From: Sarcocystis neurona
Lineage: Eukaryota; Apicomplexa; Conoidasida; Eucoccidiorida; Sarcocystidae
Reading direction: 5' to 3'
Length of the DNA stretch: 64,000 bases
Assembly: GCA_000727475.1 (NCBI GenBank)
Contig: KL647299.1
Location: 171,501 to 235,500 of the forward strand
The translations under genes and the position numbers were made by a program. Of this stretch, positions 21,430 through 35,800 are shown one piece after another. The stretch's first letter is position 1; every line of letters starts with the position of its first letter. The notes beneath the pieces are model-generated. The model ran no database searches, had not been told where the DNA came from, and saw only the letters and a program-made list of their open reading frames with translations.

Positions 21430-24400
21430 GTAAAGGATGTGTTCCTGGTAGCCGAATTAAGTGAGTGTATAAATCTGTTTGGGGACGAGCTACGTAAGGG
21501 AGACTTCTATCACATATGTATAGACACACACACACACACACATCTGTCCTTACGAACGGACACGTGTTTACCCGTCTGTCTCTGTCTTTCTCTCATTTGT
21601 TTGCATTTATTGTGTGCAGTGGATAGCTTGCTTACGTTCATGCCACTGTGTATACAAACAACTATACGTACACGTCCTCGAGAGATGTATCCATTTACGC
21701 CGATAGGTATGTACGTATGTATATACACGTATACGTACGTGCAATGGTGTGTACGAATACTAGCCCATAACAACATATATATGCAGATACATGTTAATAG
21801 TTAATCTCTCGGGCGCACACTACATCACGCATACATATATATGTAGAGAGAGAGCGAGAGAGAGAGGGAGAAAGAGAGACACACGGAGAGAGGAGGCTAC
21901 ACTTATGTTTATATATCTGTGTGTTTACAGTGATGTCAGGTCTTTCTTTATGCTTTTCAGTGTGACAATAGCAATAATTGTTTTGTCGCTTCTCTTCGTG
22001 CGTACGTTTCGACGCAGAGATCGTGTATCGATCTGTCGCACCTGTTCAAGACTTCGCCAACCCGACACGTACCTCTTCACACTGTTCCCTTGCCCTTGTT
22101 TCTTCCATCTCGTCTTATTCTTGCGGTCCCCGTGTTCCGTCTACACCGCTATTAACGCTCCATAATGAACGTCTCAAGCGCTATTGGCTTCACGTATAAA
22201 AGTAAATCATCTTAAGATATATGTGCGTACGTGACAAACGTGGACGTTATATATATATATATATGTTCAAGTATACATGCGTAAACAACCATTTGTGCTA
22301 GGTAGGGTAAAAGTAAATCATCTTAAAATATATGTGCGTACGTGGGAGACGTGAACGTTATATATATATATATAAATAAATGTTCAGGTATACATACGTA
22401 AACAACCATTTGTGCTAGATAGGGTCGTCTTTTTTAAGAGAGGACGCGCTTGTGGCCTCCTCTGTGTTGTTACCAGAATCTCGCTGTGCTTGTGTACGCA
22501 TATATTTCAGTACTATTGTACGGTCTGTAAATACATATGCATGTGTGTGAATGTCTCTCTTTGCCTCTCTCTCTACTGATGTATGTACGTAAACCCCTGT
22601 ATACCTGTGTTTCTCTGTTCACCTCTTTGTTCCTTCTCGTTTCCCCTGTCTCTAGCTCTCTCCATCTCTGTATATAAAACAAAGAGTTCTTCAGTTAATA
22701 ATAAGATACGTGAAGTACTCTATATTCTTTCTGCTACAGGGACTCGATGACCCCAGGCGTTTAGACTTGTGGGGATGTGCCTGCGCGTTCTCCTCGCCGT
22801 ATTTATGCGTCTTTGGAGGAATGGCAAGAGGAAAACGCGTAAATACGCTCCTCACGTACGACGTCACCACCTGCTGTTGGGCTGTCCGTACGCCGCAGGG
22901 AAGCTTGGGTAAGCGGCGGGCTGCAGTAGACACGGCCCGTCAAGAAGCGAAGGAGAAAAGAGAGGAAGAGATGTAAGGGGACGGGCAGCAACAAGAGAGA
23001 ACAGGAAAAGAGATACGGGAGGAAAGGAGTAGAGGCGAAAGAAAGCAAGAGAGAGGAGAGAAAGCGACAATCGCGGAAAGAAAAAAGATATCGTTCACTT
23101 TCTCTCTTATTTTTCTTTGCCTGTGCACTGCCATTATTCACGTGTACGTGTTGGGTCTACAGGTCCACTTTTTTGAAGTCCACGTTTCTTCCCTTCTTAT
23201 TTTTCGCCAGCCGTACGTACGTATACACTCAAGTATACCTACGAAATTTACTTACATACACACACACATATATATATATACTTACCACTATAACAGATCA
23301 TATGCATGTAGTGTTGTATGCATACCTAAGAATACGCATGTTGGTAAATATCAACGCACTGCTGTATGCATGGAATACATGAGTGTGTGTACATATCTAT
23401 GTAGATAATTCTCGTCACCTGGTGACGTGCGTCTTTTTCTGCCTTTTCCCTCGTTCGCGTGGACTTCACTTTCTTGCAACTGCGTATTTCTCGATCAGTT
23501 GGTAATTCTTCCGCATTTTACTGCCACACCTCCCTGAGTATGTTCACACACATACGTGCGCCTTACTCTGCGTACGTATCTGTTTGTGACCTGTCCAAGT
23601 TCCCACAATATCCTCATCCACCTGTTTGTATCGCTACCTCCTCTTCGCTCCCCTCCTGTCTCTGTGGCTCATTCTGGGTCTGTCCGTATCCTTATATGTC
23701 TCTCTACTTGTCTGTTTCTGTTGTTGTTTACTTTTTCTCTGTACCGCTACCTCTCCACGTGTCTGTCTCTGCTTCTCTATATCTCCCCTTTCTACATCTC
23801 CCTATCTCTCGTCACTTCTTCTTCAGCTTGTCCCTCTCTTTCCCTCTGTCTCTCTTCCTCTCTCTCTCTTCACCTGTTTGTGTATACATATATATATATA
23901 TATATATGTATGTGTACATCAACACTTGTTTGGCTTTCATTCTGTGTGACGTTCCCTGTCGCCCTACGTTATTGTCTGTCGTTCTCTGTCTCCATCCAAT
24001 TCAGCACCGGGGCGTCGGTTTGGAAGCTCGCTACTGACGCTTCCGAATAGCGACTTTCTCCTGCTGCTCTTCGGACGCGTCGGCCCGCAAGAATGCTTCT
24101 CCGACGTGTGGTTGCTGCATGTGAAAACGTGGAGGTGGTACCGTGTACGGCTGCAAAACGAAGGACTGAGAAGGAGGCGAAGAAGAAGCACGAGAAGTGG
24201 TGAGCCACAACAAGCAGAAATGGCAGAAACAGTAGCAGCAGCAACAACAGCACGGTGAAACAGAGCAGCAACGGCGCACGGGCGACGTTTCTTCGGCTGA
24301 TGCCGGGGTCTTATGGATAGTCGGACTTTCTGCGGCATATTTCGTTTTGACGAAGAACAAGAAGAAAGGACAAAAGGAGTAGGAAAAGCGTTAGTAGAGA

Positions 24401-27400
24401 TTGTTAGCGGCTACACAGGCGGAGACGCAGCAGCAGCAGTAGGAAGACTGATGTGCTTTTCCGTTGCCTGGATGTTCTTACATGGGTTAGACGTGGGAGC
24501 AAGATACTCCCCTGGTATTGAAAAAGGGAGAGAAAGAAGAATATTAAAAATAATGAGGAGAGGAATGAAAAAGGAGGAAGAAGAGACAGCAGCAGGAGCG
24601 GCGTCTTGTCAGCAGCAGAACAAGAAGGAACAGCAACAGGTAGCGCTGAACGAAGGGTCGCGTGATAGCGGCGACAAGGAGGAGGTGTGTAGGCGTAGCA
24701 GGAACAGGACACAAGCAGCAGTCTTTGCGCTGCGTAATCCAGGAGAGACACGTTGTTGCAGTCAAGATGTGGGAGAGAAAAGAAGAAGGAAGAGGAGAGG
24801 AAAAAGGAACCAGCAGCAAGAGCAGCAGCGCACACAGAACTAGCAACAACCGCAGCCGAAGGGGAAAGAGCAGTGGCAGCAGACGGAGAACAGCAACATC
24901 CGAAGAAAAGTAGAGGTCGACAGCACTAGAAGAGGCAACAGGGAGAGTGGCAGCATCAGCAGGTGCGGCGGGACGCGGTGTCGTAGCTTCAGCTGGCAGG
25001 GCAGGAATATCGGCAACAGAAGGAGAACGGGAATTCGTAGCGATATTAGCAGCAGCAGGAGCCCAGTTTGCAATGGTGGCGGCCGCAGCAGTAGGAGAGA
25101 ACGAAACACGCAGGTAAGAAGTAGCAACAGCAACCGTGCCGCAATTTCAGCAGCAGCAGCAGAGAACGAGCTGCTGGGTTGGCATTGGCAGCCGCAGGTG
25201 CGTCAAAGTTGTTGCCCAATGACAGCAGCGAAGAAGAAGCGGCACTGGCGAGCACTAACAATGGCAGACCCGTACTAGTAGTAATTGCAGCACAAGCAGC
25301 AAAGAATGAGAAACATGTTGAGATTTAGCAGCGCAGGTGCGCACGTCTGTGGGACAGCACTGTTTGATGCGGTGGGACATATCAGGTGCGCAGCACAAAA
25401 AGAGACAGCGAAAAAGCTCGTAGCAGCAGCACAGGAGGAGCACTACTGGAACAAAAGTGAAGCAGCTGCAGCGGTTGAAAAAGATGAGAAGGACAGCAGC
25501 GAGGCAAGCGCTGGCAGGAATAGCATTTGATGTGGCTATTTACAGAGCAGTAACGTGAGAAACATGAGGAACGGCATTAGCGTCAACAACAGCAGGAACA
25601 GCGGGATACGCTTTCAGCAGCAGGGACAGGCGGATAAACTGCAGCAGCAGGGCGAAAATCGTTCCATCATTCGGGCAGCACCACTGGTGAATGAAGAAGT
25701 AAAAACGACGGCAAGACGGGTGAGTGAGGCATTGTAGAAGGCAGGAGCAGAGTTCCTCCTCCGGGGTCGCCTTCTCCACATTTGCTGCTGCTGTTGCGGC
25801 TGCGCGTGCGCTTACCGGCAGGCGGTTCCATGTTCGCTGCTGGGCATGGCGTTGGTACTCTTGCTGCTACCCCTACAAACGCTTCGTCTGCTGCCGACGA
25901 GACTGCGGCTGTTGCAGTTTTACATAAAGTCCCATATACGTATTCTGAAAGTAATTTTATATGTGTATCTTTCTCTTTCTCTCTCTCCCTATATATGTAT
26001 CTACACGTGTACGTGAGTTTTTGAGCTTCTCGGGGACATTTACATAACGCCCTACATACGTATACAGAAGGTTATTATACACGTGTGTGTCTGTCTCTCT
26101 CTGAACTCTCTCTCTATCTCTCTCTCTATATCTGTATATATATCTACGCGTATGTATGTATTTTTCAGTTGCTGCTGCTGCTGCTTTTGTTGCTGCTTGT
26201 TTGTAGAATCGATTTCTTCTTTTAATACGAGAGGCTCCACAGGCCAAGTGTGTGGCGATGTGGAAGGAGCAATACGAGGGACGAAAGGAGTGGAAGGAGG
26301 AAGGTTTGAGGAAGATGAAGAAGTGAAAGAAGAGATGGAAGACGAGATAGAAGGGGGAGAGATCATTAGTCCTCCAGGTCGTTGGCGTCATGCGGCCTGT
26401 GTCCAACTCACCGCAGAAGGTGCAGCAGCTGCGGCACGCACTGCAGCATGTGGCAGTTGTAAGGTGCGATGCCGGGTTGAGCAAAGGAAAGCGGAAGAAG
26501 AGAAGGAAGGCGTAGGTAGAGAAGAAGACGAATCTACAGACGAAAGAGGAAACGCAGCAAGAGCAACTGGGAAGGGAATATATGCAGAGAAAAAAGGCGC
26601 GTGCATAGGAGGGGCGGACGGACCGGCAGGAGCAGGCGGAGCACAAGCAACGGCAAACGACCCAGGAACAGCATGGCCTGGAGGAGTTGCTGGAGTCAAA
26701 AATGCGGCTACGGGAAAGGCAGCAGCAACGACAGCAGCCAAGGGGAACGAAGCAGTAGCGACAGCAGGAAGACGACGGGAAAGAGAAGGAAGAGGAGAAG
26801 GCGACGGAGACATTTCAAGAGCAGCAGTGGAAGGAGGAGAATTGGGGAAGAAAAGACGGCAAACGCACGTTGTGTGGGTTTATGGAGGAGTCAGTGGAGC
26901 GCAACCAGTGGACGATTATGCTCTCGATGATTTGTGGCGATTGAATCTCATTATTGAATGGAGGTATATTTCTCCTAATTACTTCTTCTGTAAACGTTTA
27001 TCACTCTCGCTGGTACCGGGCAGTTATATCTGCTCACGTTTGTGTTAGAACTGCGTGTACAGACAGACGCCTGTACATCTACTGTACAGTGTATGCGTTT
27101 ATGTTTATACATACATACACACATACATACATACATAAATACTTGCACGTGCATATGAAGTAGGAGTGTGCAGATACATATATTATACATGTATTTATAT
27201 ATATATATACACGTATATGCGTATGTATATATATGTACGTATAGCATTGTAGTACGTATCTGTATGTGCAAAAATATATGTATATATATGCATTCACGTA
27301 GAATTTTTGTGTATACATATATGTGAACACACTTCCACCCACATACGTGTATGGTGTGGGAGTGGACACATGTTACGTATATATATCTGTGGCGGTGAAT

Positions 27401-29828
27401 GTGTGGATACTTATACGGGCCAGGTACGCGCGTGTCGCCTGATGATGCTTCCGTTCCTTTTCACAGGAAACTGGGTTTATATTTTGCACGCGTATGTAGC
27501 ACATGCATGGGGTGAAGAAGGTACTTTTGCTACGTTGTCCAGTGACCTGTGCGTATCCGCATGATTTTTTTTAGAGTTGTAGCGGAAACGAATCAAGCAC
27601 ACTTTCTTTCTTTCTCTCTTCAGTCCCTTCTAGTGATACTAAATATACTTGCTGCTGCGATGCTGCTGCTCTCTGCTGGTTCGTCGCGCTGCTGTTGTTC
27701 TGCAACCAATGGTGCTCCGTGTGCGGTTGCTCGTGCTGCTAGGGGTCCTTCACCTCCTATTCTTGCTCTTGTCCATCCTCGCGCGCGTCCCGCTCCTGTC
27801 CCATTTTTGCGACGTCGCTTCCTGCTGCTTCTGCTGCTGCTTCTGCTGCCGACACTCTTTGTATTCACCTGCTTCACTTGTTTGCTGCTTCTTGATCTCC
27901 TGTGAGTGCTCCGCGTCGTGCTGCCGTTGCTGTTGCAGGCCGTGCGAAGGTGAGGCGTGTACAGTGAGAGGACAGTGGACGCGCGTGGCTGCTGCTGGAA
28001 GAGCTCCGCCTGCGCTGCATTCGCACGCGATGGCAGCAACAGAAGAAAATTTGGTGCTGCTTGGAGGGATTCAAAAGTCCGACGCTACCGCGGCGTGCCC
28101 TCTTGATTTCCGGGTATATGTGTCTTGCCTCACGCATCTCTTGAGGGGCAAGGACAAACTGTGAATAGCTCTGCGAGATGCATCGGCTGCACAGCACAAA
28201 GCGTCCAGCGAGACCTATATATTCAGGTTTAGGCACACCCTGTACTAGCACCTTGTTCGGAGCGGATATATGGATGCTCTTGTAACGTACTCCTTATTCA
28301 CTGGCCTTTGTGGAGAGAAGATACCGGGATATCTACGTTTATGAATGTGCTGATGCACACATTTATAGTTTACCTGTGTAGAACACGTGTGGGCAAGTGC
28401 ACTGTAGTAGCCACGTTTCTCACCTTTGTACAAGGGTATCGACGTATACGTCTGCGCATGTGCGAGTGTTAATCTGTTTATAAATATTTATTCACCTGCT
28501 CCTATATATTTACCCACATGATGCATGCACCTGTTGGCATACGCAGTTACTTCTACATCGGCGTGTGTGAACAACTATTCTTCAGTGTGGATATATATAT
28601 ATGTATATATATATATGTGTATATATATATGTATATATATATAGGTATCTAGCTCTGTACATCATACTGAGCGAGCAAATTGCCACAAACAGAAATACGA
28701 TAATTTGTCAGACCTCGTACGTATGTGTTACTCCTGGTTGTTCCCGACTCTTCTGGTACCGATCTGTGTAGATATACGTGTGTGCGTGAACTGTGCCGCT
28801 GCTCCCACGTATATATGAATGTGTGTATGTGTGCGCCCCTCTGAGGCTTTGCATATGTACACGCGTAATAAGTAGTGAATACGTACGTGCGCACGGTATA
28901 GGTTTTTGCGTACGTCTCACTCACGTGTGTGGAGTGCATTTTTTTCTTCCACTTTCTCTCTCAACCTGTCTACATATTCAAACACATCTGGAGGCAGTTC
29001 ACGCTGCGTCCTCTTTAGCAACGTGAAATTGCTCGTTTGCTTCTACTTCGCTTTTTTCTGTTTCTACCGCATTTCTAAAGGTTGGCTGTGCGTGTGTTCG
29101 ATGCGTATTTGCAGCGCGTCTACGTATTCGACTTCGCCTCGCTTTCATGGCGCCACGTCGAAACCCAAGGCGTGCCAGTTCCCTTACCCGGGCTCTTCGA
29201 CGTGAGAGATCCTTTTTCTGCTTTTCCTTTCTGCGGAGCCGCCGTGTGCACATTACAGACACCAGTGCCTGCTTTGCACCTGCGTCTCAACACATGTGTG
29301 CACAGCCGTGAGTGTGCATTCATATGTGTGTTTATCTGTGTCTATATCTGTATCTGTCTATCTCTCTATCTGTCTCTATATATATATGTATATCCAGTGG
29401 CTCATGCACTTTTATGTGCGTCAATAGTCATCCCTTTCTGTGTCTGCTTTGTGGAATATCCGCCGGCGTATATGCGTGTTAGTTCTCCCTGGTGTGTGTG
29501 TGTGTATGTAGACATGTACCTCTATTTGTCTGCACGTGCCTGTGCGTGCCTGCCTTCTCTGCAGGGATGTTTTTCGTCTTTGTTTTCTCTCTCTCTCTTC
29601 CTCCGCATACGTGCGCATGTGTATCTCTGTATGCGGATCGTTTTGGCTCTCTGCCCATATACACAGAGAAGATCCTGCATTCCTGCACCTTTTTCTCCCC
29701 ATATTTTTCGAGCTCTATACAGCCAGAGATGTGAAGGTCTACCTGTTTGTGCAGGTTTACACATATTTATGTACACACACAGGTACAAGCGCGGATCTCT
29801 ACTTACCCGCCTCTCCGTCTGTCTGTCC

Positions 29829-29865
<37 letters not shown>

Positions 29866-32800
29866 CATAGAGAGAAATACACATGTAGACGCATCGGCAT
29901 TTACCTCTCTCTCTATATATATCTACATATAAACATATACGAAGACGCATCAGTACATACGTATGAGGTTTATCTTGCGTACTCCTTCCACCTCCATATA
30001 TACACGGCTACGTCTCTCTCTGTGTCCGCCTTTTGGCACAGACTTGCGTATATTATGGGGGTAACCACCAATTTACCAGTGTAATTTTTATTTGCTTTGT
30101 CGCTTCTACGTGTGTACGTATATATACCTGGGTCTTCCCATTTGCTTTGTAACTTCTACGTGTGTACGTATACATATATATATATTTATTCATGTATATG
30201 CATGTATCTTGCTCTCTCTTTGTCCCTGTGTATTTTCTGGTCTTTTTGCTTTGCAGGCGCCTCTGTAACGCGTTTGCATGAGCGTACATTGGTATGCGTG
30301 GCGCTCTCTTTCTGCAGCCTCACATGACTACAAACGTGTGTCTCTGTGCACCTGTGCATGTATAATTAGGTGTCGTGCACATCTCTCTGTCTCTTTTTCT
30401 TCTTCTAAGTTGTAGCACCCCGGTTGCTGCAGCTGCGTAGAAGTCTACATCCGCATTCTCAAACACCTGTGTGCCTTTCTTCGTGCCTGTCTTTCCGCCT
30501 TCTCTCTCTCTTACATATATGTCTCTCTTTATATATATATATGTCTCTCTCTCTACACGCACGTACACGCGTGTGTATGTCTGTATATAGGAGTACGTAG
30601 AGCGGGAAAGATTGATGCGTTGCTGCTGCATGCACGGCTGTTGCTCGCATTTTTCTGCACGAATCTGTGTGCATACTTCTGATCCAAGTCGTCCTTTTGT
30701 CCTCTCTTTAGTCGTGTACGCACGCACGTTTGCATATGCGTACGCACGTGTATCATGACTGGTCTCTACGCCTTTATACATATGTATAGATATATATATA
30801 TATATACGACTAGTCTACTTCGTTTGAATTCTGTACTTGTAAATATATACATATATATATATATGTATATGTCTTGTTTGCTGCTGCTTTCATTACATAT
30901 GTGTGCATATTTCTACATATATATATATACACGCACATGTTTACGTCTCTTTCTCTCGTTCCCTCCTTTCCCATGTGTGTTCTTGTGTATACGTGCGTGT
31001 ACACACTGGGTAGATACATAGAGGTATATACACATATATACATGTGCATGTATAGAGACGGGTTGTTTTGCGATACATGCACACGTAGGTACGTATATGT
31101 ATACACAAGCGTAGAGGTGTGTCATTTTTCGCTTTCTTCGCTTACCCTGTCCTTCTGTCTCTGTGTCTTCGTGGACGTATACAAATGCGTTCACACTCTC
31201 GCACATCCACGTGTACATTTGTAGACATCACTCTTTGTGTGCGTTCGAATTTCTCCTTTCTACATGCGTGTTATTCACAAATATACATGTACATATATAT
31301 ATATATATGTAGATATGGATGTAATCTTGTCCATTTTCTATGTATATATATTTCACATATTCATGTATATACATATATATAGGTATACAAACACGTATGT
31401 GTATGTGTGCCTGTCGATTATCTTCATTTCCTATGTGTATGTTACTTATATATATGTGTATGTGTATGTGCGTGTCGATTCTGGTCTTTTCCTGTGTATA
31501 CACTGTTCACAGATATACATGTATGTATGCGTATATGTGTACATGTATACGTATGTATATATATATATATACAGCTGTCCAGTTTTTCTCTTCTCTGTGT
31601 GTCTATTATGCACATATATATGGATACATGTGTGTGCTTGTCGATTCTGTTCTTTTTCAATGTACAGATCACTCACAAATCTGTGTACGTATATATTCCT
31701 GTTGATTCTCTTCGTTTCCTAGCTGTATATTGTTCACAGGTATGTATGATTATCTGTGTCCTTCATTGTTGTCACACAAGGATATACCGTTCTGCGGCCG
31801 TGTTGTAGGTGGTTTCAACACACATGTCCACACACGTACGCGTGCCCTGCGCGTTGTCGTTCAATATCAGAAAGTGGAGCCGTGGCGATGCATGCGTTTT
31901 CCTCGACGCCGCTTCTCGCACAGCGCGCTGCTGGTGCAGGAAGCAGCCGACGCAGCAACGTACGTAGGCGAGGCATGCGTCTCTCCGCTGCCGGTGAAGA
32001 AAAATTATACGCTGCTACTTTTTGGGGGATGTGATGGCTCTGTGCCAACAGGCGACATTTGGCTTCTGGACGTAAGTGCGCACCTTTTTGACTCATACGT
32101 TTCTCTTCTTCTCTTGTTGCCACCCGTTCCTTCTACGAATACGTGTGTACAGATATACGTATAATGACGTACACACATGTATTCATAGCGTGTGTGTATA
32201 TATATATGTATATATACATGCATCAGTAAATATATACATATACGCTCGTGCATACACATGCAATATATATATATATATATATATATGCAGGTCTAGACGT
32301 GGCCGTACACGGATAGCTTTGTACTTGTACGTCTCCTGCTTACTCTTAGGCGGCTTATTCATGTAGAAGTCTGGGTATATGAGATCATATATATATATAT
32401 ATATGTAGTTGTGTGGGCACACATGCAGTTTTGTGTATATACTCATATTTGGGTACAGGTGTCTATGCGTATATGCGCGCACATATATGTATGTATATAT
32501 GTATATATATGTACATATACGCGTACGTACACCTATATATATATATATATATATATGTATCATAATTGCATATGTATTCATACGTGTACACTAGTATACA
32601 TACATACATACATACATACATCGATTCACATATATACATATGCGAAGATAGATGGACTCGCACATATATATATATATATATATGTATGTATATACATATA
32701 CATATATACATATATATATATACACACACATAACACGTACATCCAGTGCCGTTCCCTTTTTATAAAAAAAGAGTTTCCATCTCTTTCTGTTTCCCGTTTT

Positions 32801-35800
32801 CTCCCTCATATCTTCCTTCTCTTCTCGTTGTTCTTCCTCTCGTGCGCGTCGTCGGGCTACTTTTCTCGTTTCCTTCGTCTTCTTCTTCCTCCTGTTCCGT
32901 CGTCCTTCTCGTTTTCTTCTCTCTTCCAACTTGCTTCCTCCTCTCGCATCTGTCCTCTCATTTCTCCTCTCTTTCCGCTTTCATTTCCCTCTCCCTTCAG
33001 ATGTTCAGCTCTTCGGTTTTGCCGTAACGTTTCCTCCTCATTCTTTTCCGTCCTCTGATCCTCCGTTCTCTACGTGTCTTACCACATTTTCTCTTGCGTC
33101 CCTCGTCTTCCTCTCTTTTTTCGCTTCTCTTTCTTCCCTCCTCTCTTATTTTCCTCTCCTCCTCCTCTCCTTGCTGCTCTGCTGCGTCTTCTGCCGCTTC
33201 TTCTCACTCTGTCTCTTTTCGTGTGTTACTGCCACCGTGGTGGCTGATGGCGACAAGACACCTCATGTCTTTTTCCCCTCACTTCTTTCCCTTTTCCTCA
33301 TTTTATTCCGTCGAGTTTTCTCCCTTCTTTTCGTTCTCGTTCCTCTACTACTACTAGAACTCCTCCTTCTTTTGTCCGGCGCCTCTCTTCCTGTTTTGTG
33401 CCCCAGTCCTGTGGCCCGTTTTCCCTCTCCTCTCTTTTCTCCATGCTTTTCTCTTCTTTTCTTCTCCTTGCGTTTGGTTCGCCGCATTCTGCGTTCGCGA
33501 TTTTTTCCTTTTTATTGCCGTTCCGCTGCGGCTGCTTCATCAAATCTTCCCTTTTTTTCTTCTTGCCTGTAGTCTTCTCCGAGTTCCTCTCTGCCTTCGT
33601 CAGTCTTCCATCCTCTTGCCCGTGCGCTGCTGCTGCAGCTGCCTCGGCTGCGATGGCGCTTTCTCTCTGACGTACCCCACGCCGAATCGTCGTGGCGTTG
33701 CCGCAGCGGAGCAGCTCTTTTCGAAGAAAATGGAAAAATCCATTTTTATCTAGTTGGCGGCGGAGGCATTTGTTTCACGTTCGGGTCACACGCAGACCCT
33801 CCTCTTCAAATTATTATCCCAGGCGCCCAGCTCTTCGGTCCCACCTCTCCCGAATATAAACATGAAGACAACAAAGTATATTTCCGACCGTCGCACACCC
33901 ACATATATATGTGCACGCATGCAATATTTATGTCTGTCTATTTCTCTTCTTCCTTCCCATTGTTGCAGCAGCGACGCAGCTTGTTCTCCCATTTCTTGTT
34001 GTTTCCTTTTTCGCCTTCCTCTTCTTCATCTTCTTCTTCTTTTTCGTCTTCTTCTTGCTTCGTTTCCTTCTTGCCTCTTTTCCTTCTTGTGTGGCCTCGC
34101 TGGCTCCTGTCGCTGCCTGTTCGTTTTCCACTTCTTTGTCCCCTCCCTGTTCGCGCTCCCGTTTTTTCCCAAGTTTCTCCGTACGTCTGGCCTCGTGTCT
34201 TTTTGCTTCCGTTACTTCTGTTGCAGTTGTAAACTCATCCATCTCTACGCCTCTTTCACTTTGTTCTGATACAGCCACGTCCTTCCAGCTTTTTTTTTCC
34301 TCCCTCTCCTTTTGTTTCGCCGTATCGTCCTCTTGTTCGTCTCATCTCTTCCCCTGTGGTTCCGTGACCCTCTCATTGCTTCTCCTTGTGAAGAAGAGAC
34401 GCAAACGCTTCATGGCACGGCCGCGAAATACCCATAAAACACGACGCCAGACAAGGAAAAATAGAAATTAAGTGCGCGAGGGGATGCCGCTGAAGGATTT
34501 CTCTCCCCAGTGCTCCTTGCGCTTCTTCTCCTCCTCTGGTTTCTCCGTCTCCACTTGCGAATCTTTTTTCTTCGTTTCACCGCTGCTTTTTCATGTGTTT
34601 CTTCTGGTCGGACTTCGCTGCTGCTGCTGCTGGTGCGTCGCTCTGTCTCTCGCGCGTGAGTCTTCTTGTTGCTCTTCTTCCTCTTCGACGTGTTTTCGTT
34701 CTTCATCGTTTTAACCTGCTTGCTCCATCGCTGGGTCTTCCTCTCCTTTCTTCTCTGCTTGTTGTTCTGTATTCCTCTTCCGCTGTTGCTGCTGCTGTTG
34801 GTTCGGTGTGCTGCGCAGCTGCTGTTGCTCAGTATTTCTCCGGTGCTTGCGCGCTACCTCTTCATCCTCCTGGTGCTGTTACGTTCCCAAGGCATCTTTG
34901 CTGTTTTACCACGCATCAGCTTTGTCAGATTACCGCTGCAGCATGCGTTCTGCTTCTCTGTAGCTCGCTGCTACCGTTGTTTCGTTTTTTACATATCGAC
35001 ACTGCTGCCGTTGTTTGCAGTTGCTGCTGCGTCGACTTGCTTGTTCCTGCTGCTGCGACTTGTGTGTTCCTAGTGCTGCTGCTCGTGCGCGTGCGATTCT
35101 GGCTTCTGGTGCTGCCATTGGTGTCGCGCGTGGTGCTGCTGCTGGCGTATCTGCTGCTGCCGCTCCTGCCGTATTGTTGCTGCTTGTCGTCGTCCGACTG
35201 CTGCTCGTGGGATAGCTGCTGCGCCTGCTGCTGCTGGTATTCCTGCTGGCATTGCTGCTGGTATTCCTGCTGATACTGCTGCTGCTGTGCTGCTGGCATG
35301 TTGCAGGAGATCGCGTTGATGCTGCTGCAGCTACGACTGTGCGCAAGCGATAGTCCTGCTTCTGTTGTTATATCTGTGAGTTACGCTGCTTCCGTCATTG
35401 CTCTTTTCCTTTTTGCTGTTGTGTTGATATTTCTCTTTTTCCTGCTGTTGTTTCTGCTGCTGTTGATATTTCTCCTGACCCGCCGCCATTGCTGCTGTTG
35501 TTAACATTTCTCTTCGTCCTGCTGCTGTTGCTATCTTTCTGATGTTTCCCTTAGTCGTGTTGGTGTTGCTGCTACAGAAGAAACGAATGCAGTCGAAGGA
35601 CTCGGGCCCCCTTCCGCCTCCTGCCCTGTCGCTATCCGCCTCAACGTCTGCAGCGTACGTTTTTGTTTCCGTTCTAGTACTGGATTCTCTGCTGATTAAT
35701 TTCTTTTATCTTGCACACCAAACTCGCTTTTATCTCTCGTTCTTCCTGTCTGTCCCTCTATTTCTCTCTCTGTCTTTCTCTCTCTCATCACTGTCTTCTT

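Larger units (their letters stand above)
22740..33875 (+). other. Kelch propeller region of the TYW fusion (exons 2-8)
   Basis: Blade signatures in order: exon 2 DLWGCACAFSSPYLCVFGG; exon 3 LLLLFGRVG...FSDVWLLHVKTWRWYRV; exon 4 PPGRWRHAACVQL and, after an Ala/Glu-rich insertion of about 140 residues, VVWVYGG...DDLWRLNL; exon 5 GQWTRVAAAGRAPP...LVLLGG; exon 6 RVYVFDFASLSWRHV; exon 7 RRRFSHSALLV...LLLFGG...GDIWLLD; exon 8 WRFLSDVPH...FYLVGGGGICFTFGS. Exon junction phases are 0,1,1,2,0,1,0,0. The last exon matches my memory of the end of the plant Kelch region, where a Gly-rich strand is followed by CYAFG. Kelch domains usually form protein-binding propellers. The role in wybutosine enzymes is probably structural; no catalytic motif is visible here. 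Confidence 0.82.

Noticed and set aside
32411..33572. Long frames of 215 and 213 residues rich in Tyr/Ile then Ser/Leu/Phe
   Set aside because: Translation of TA microsatellite and CT-rich intron sequence between Kelch exons 7 and 8; no conserved blocks.
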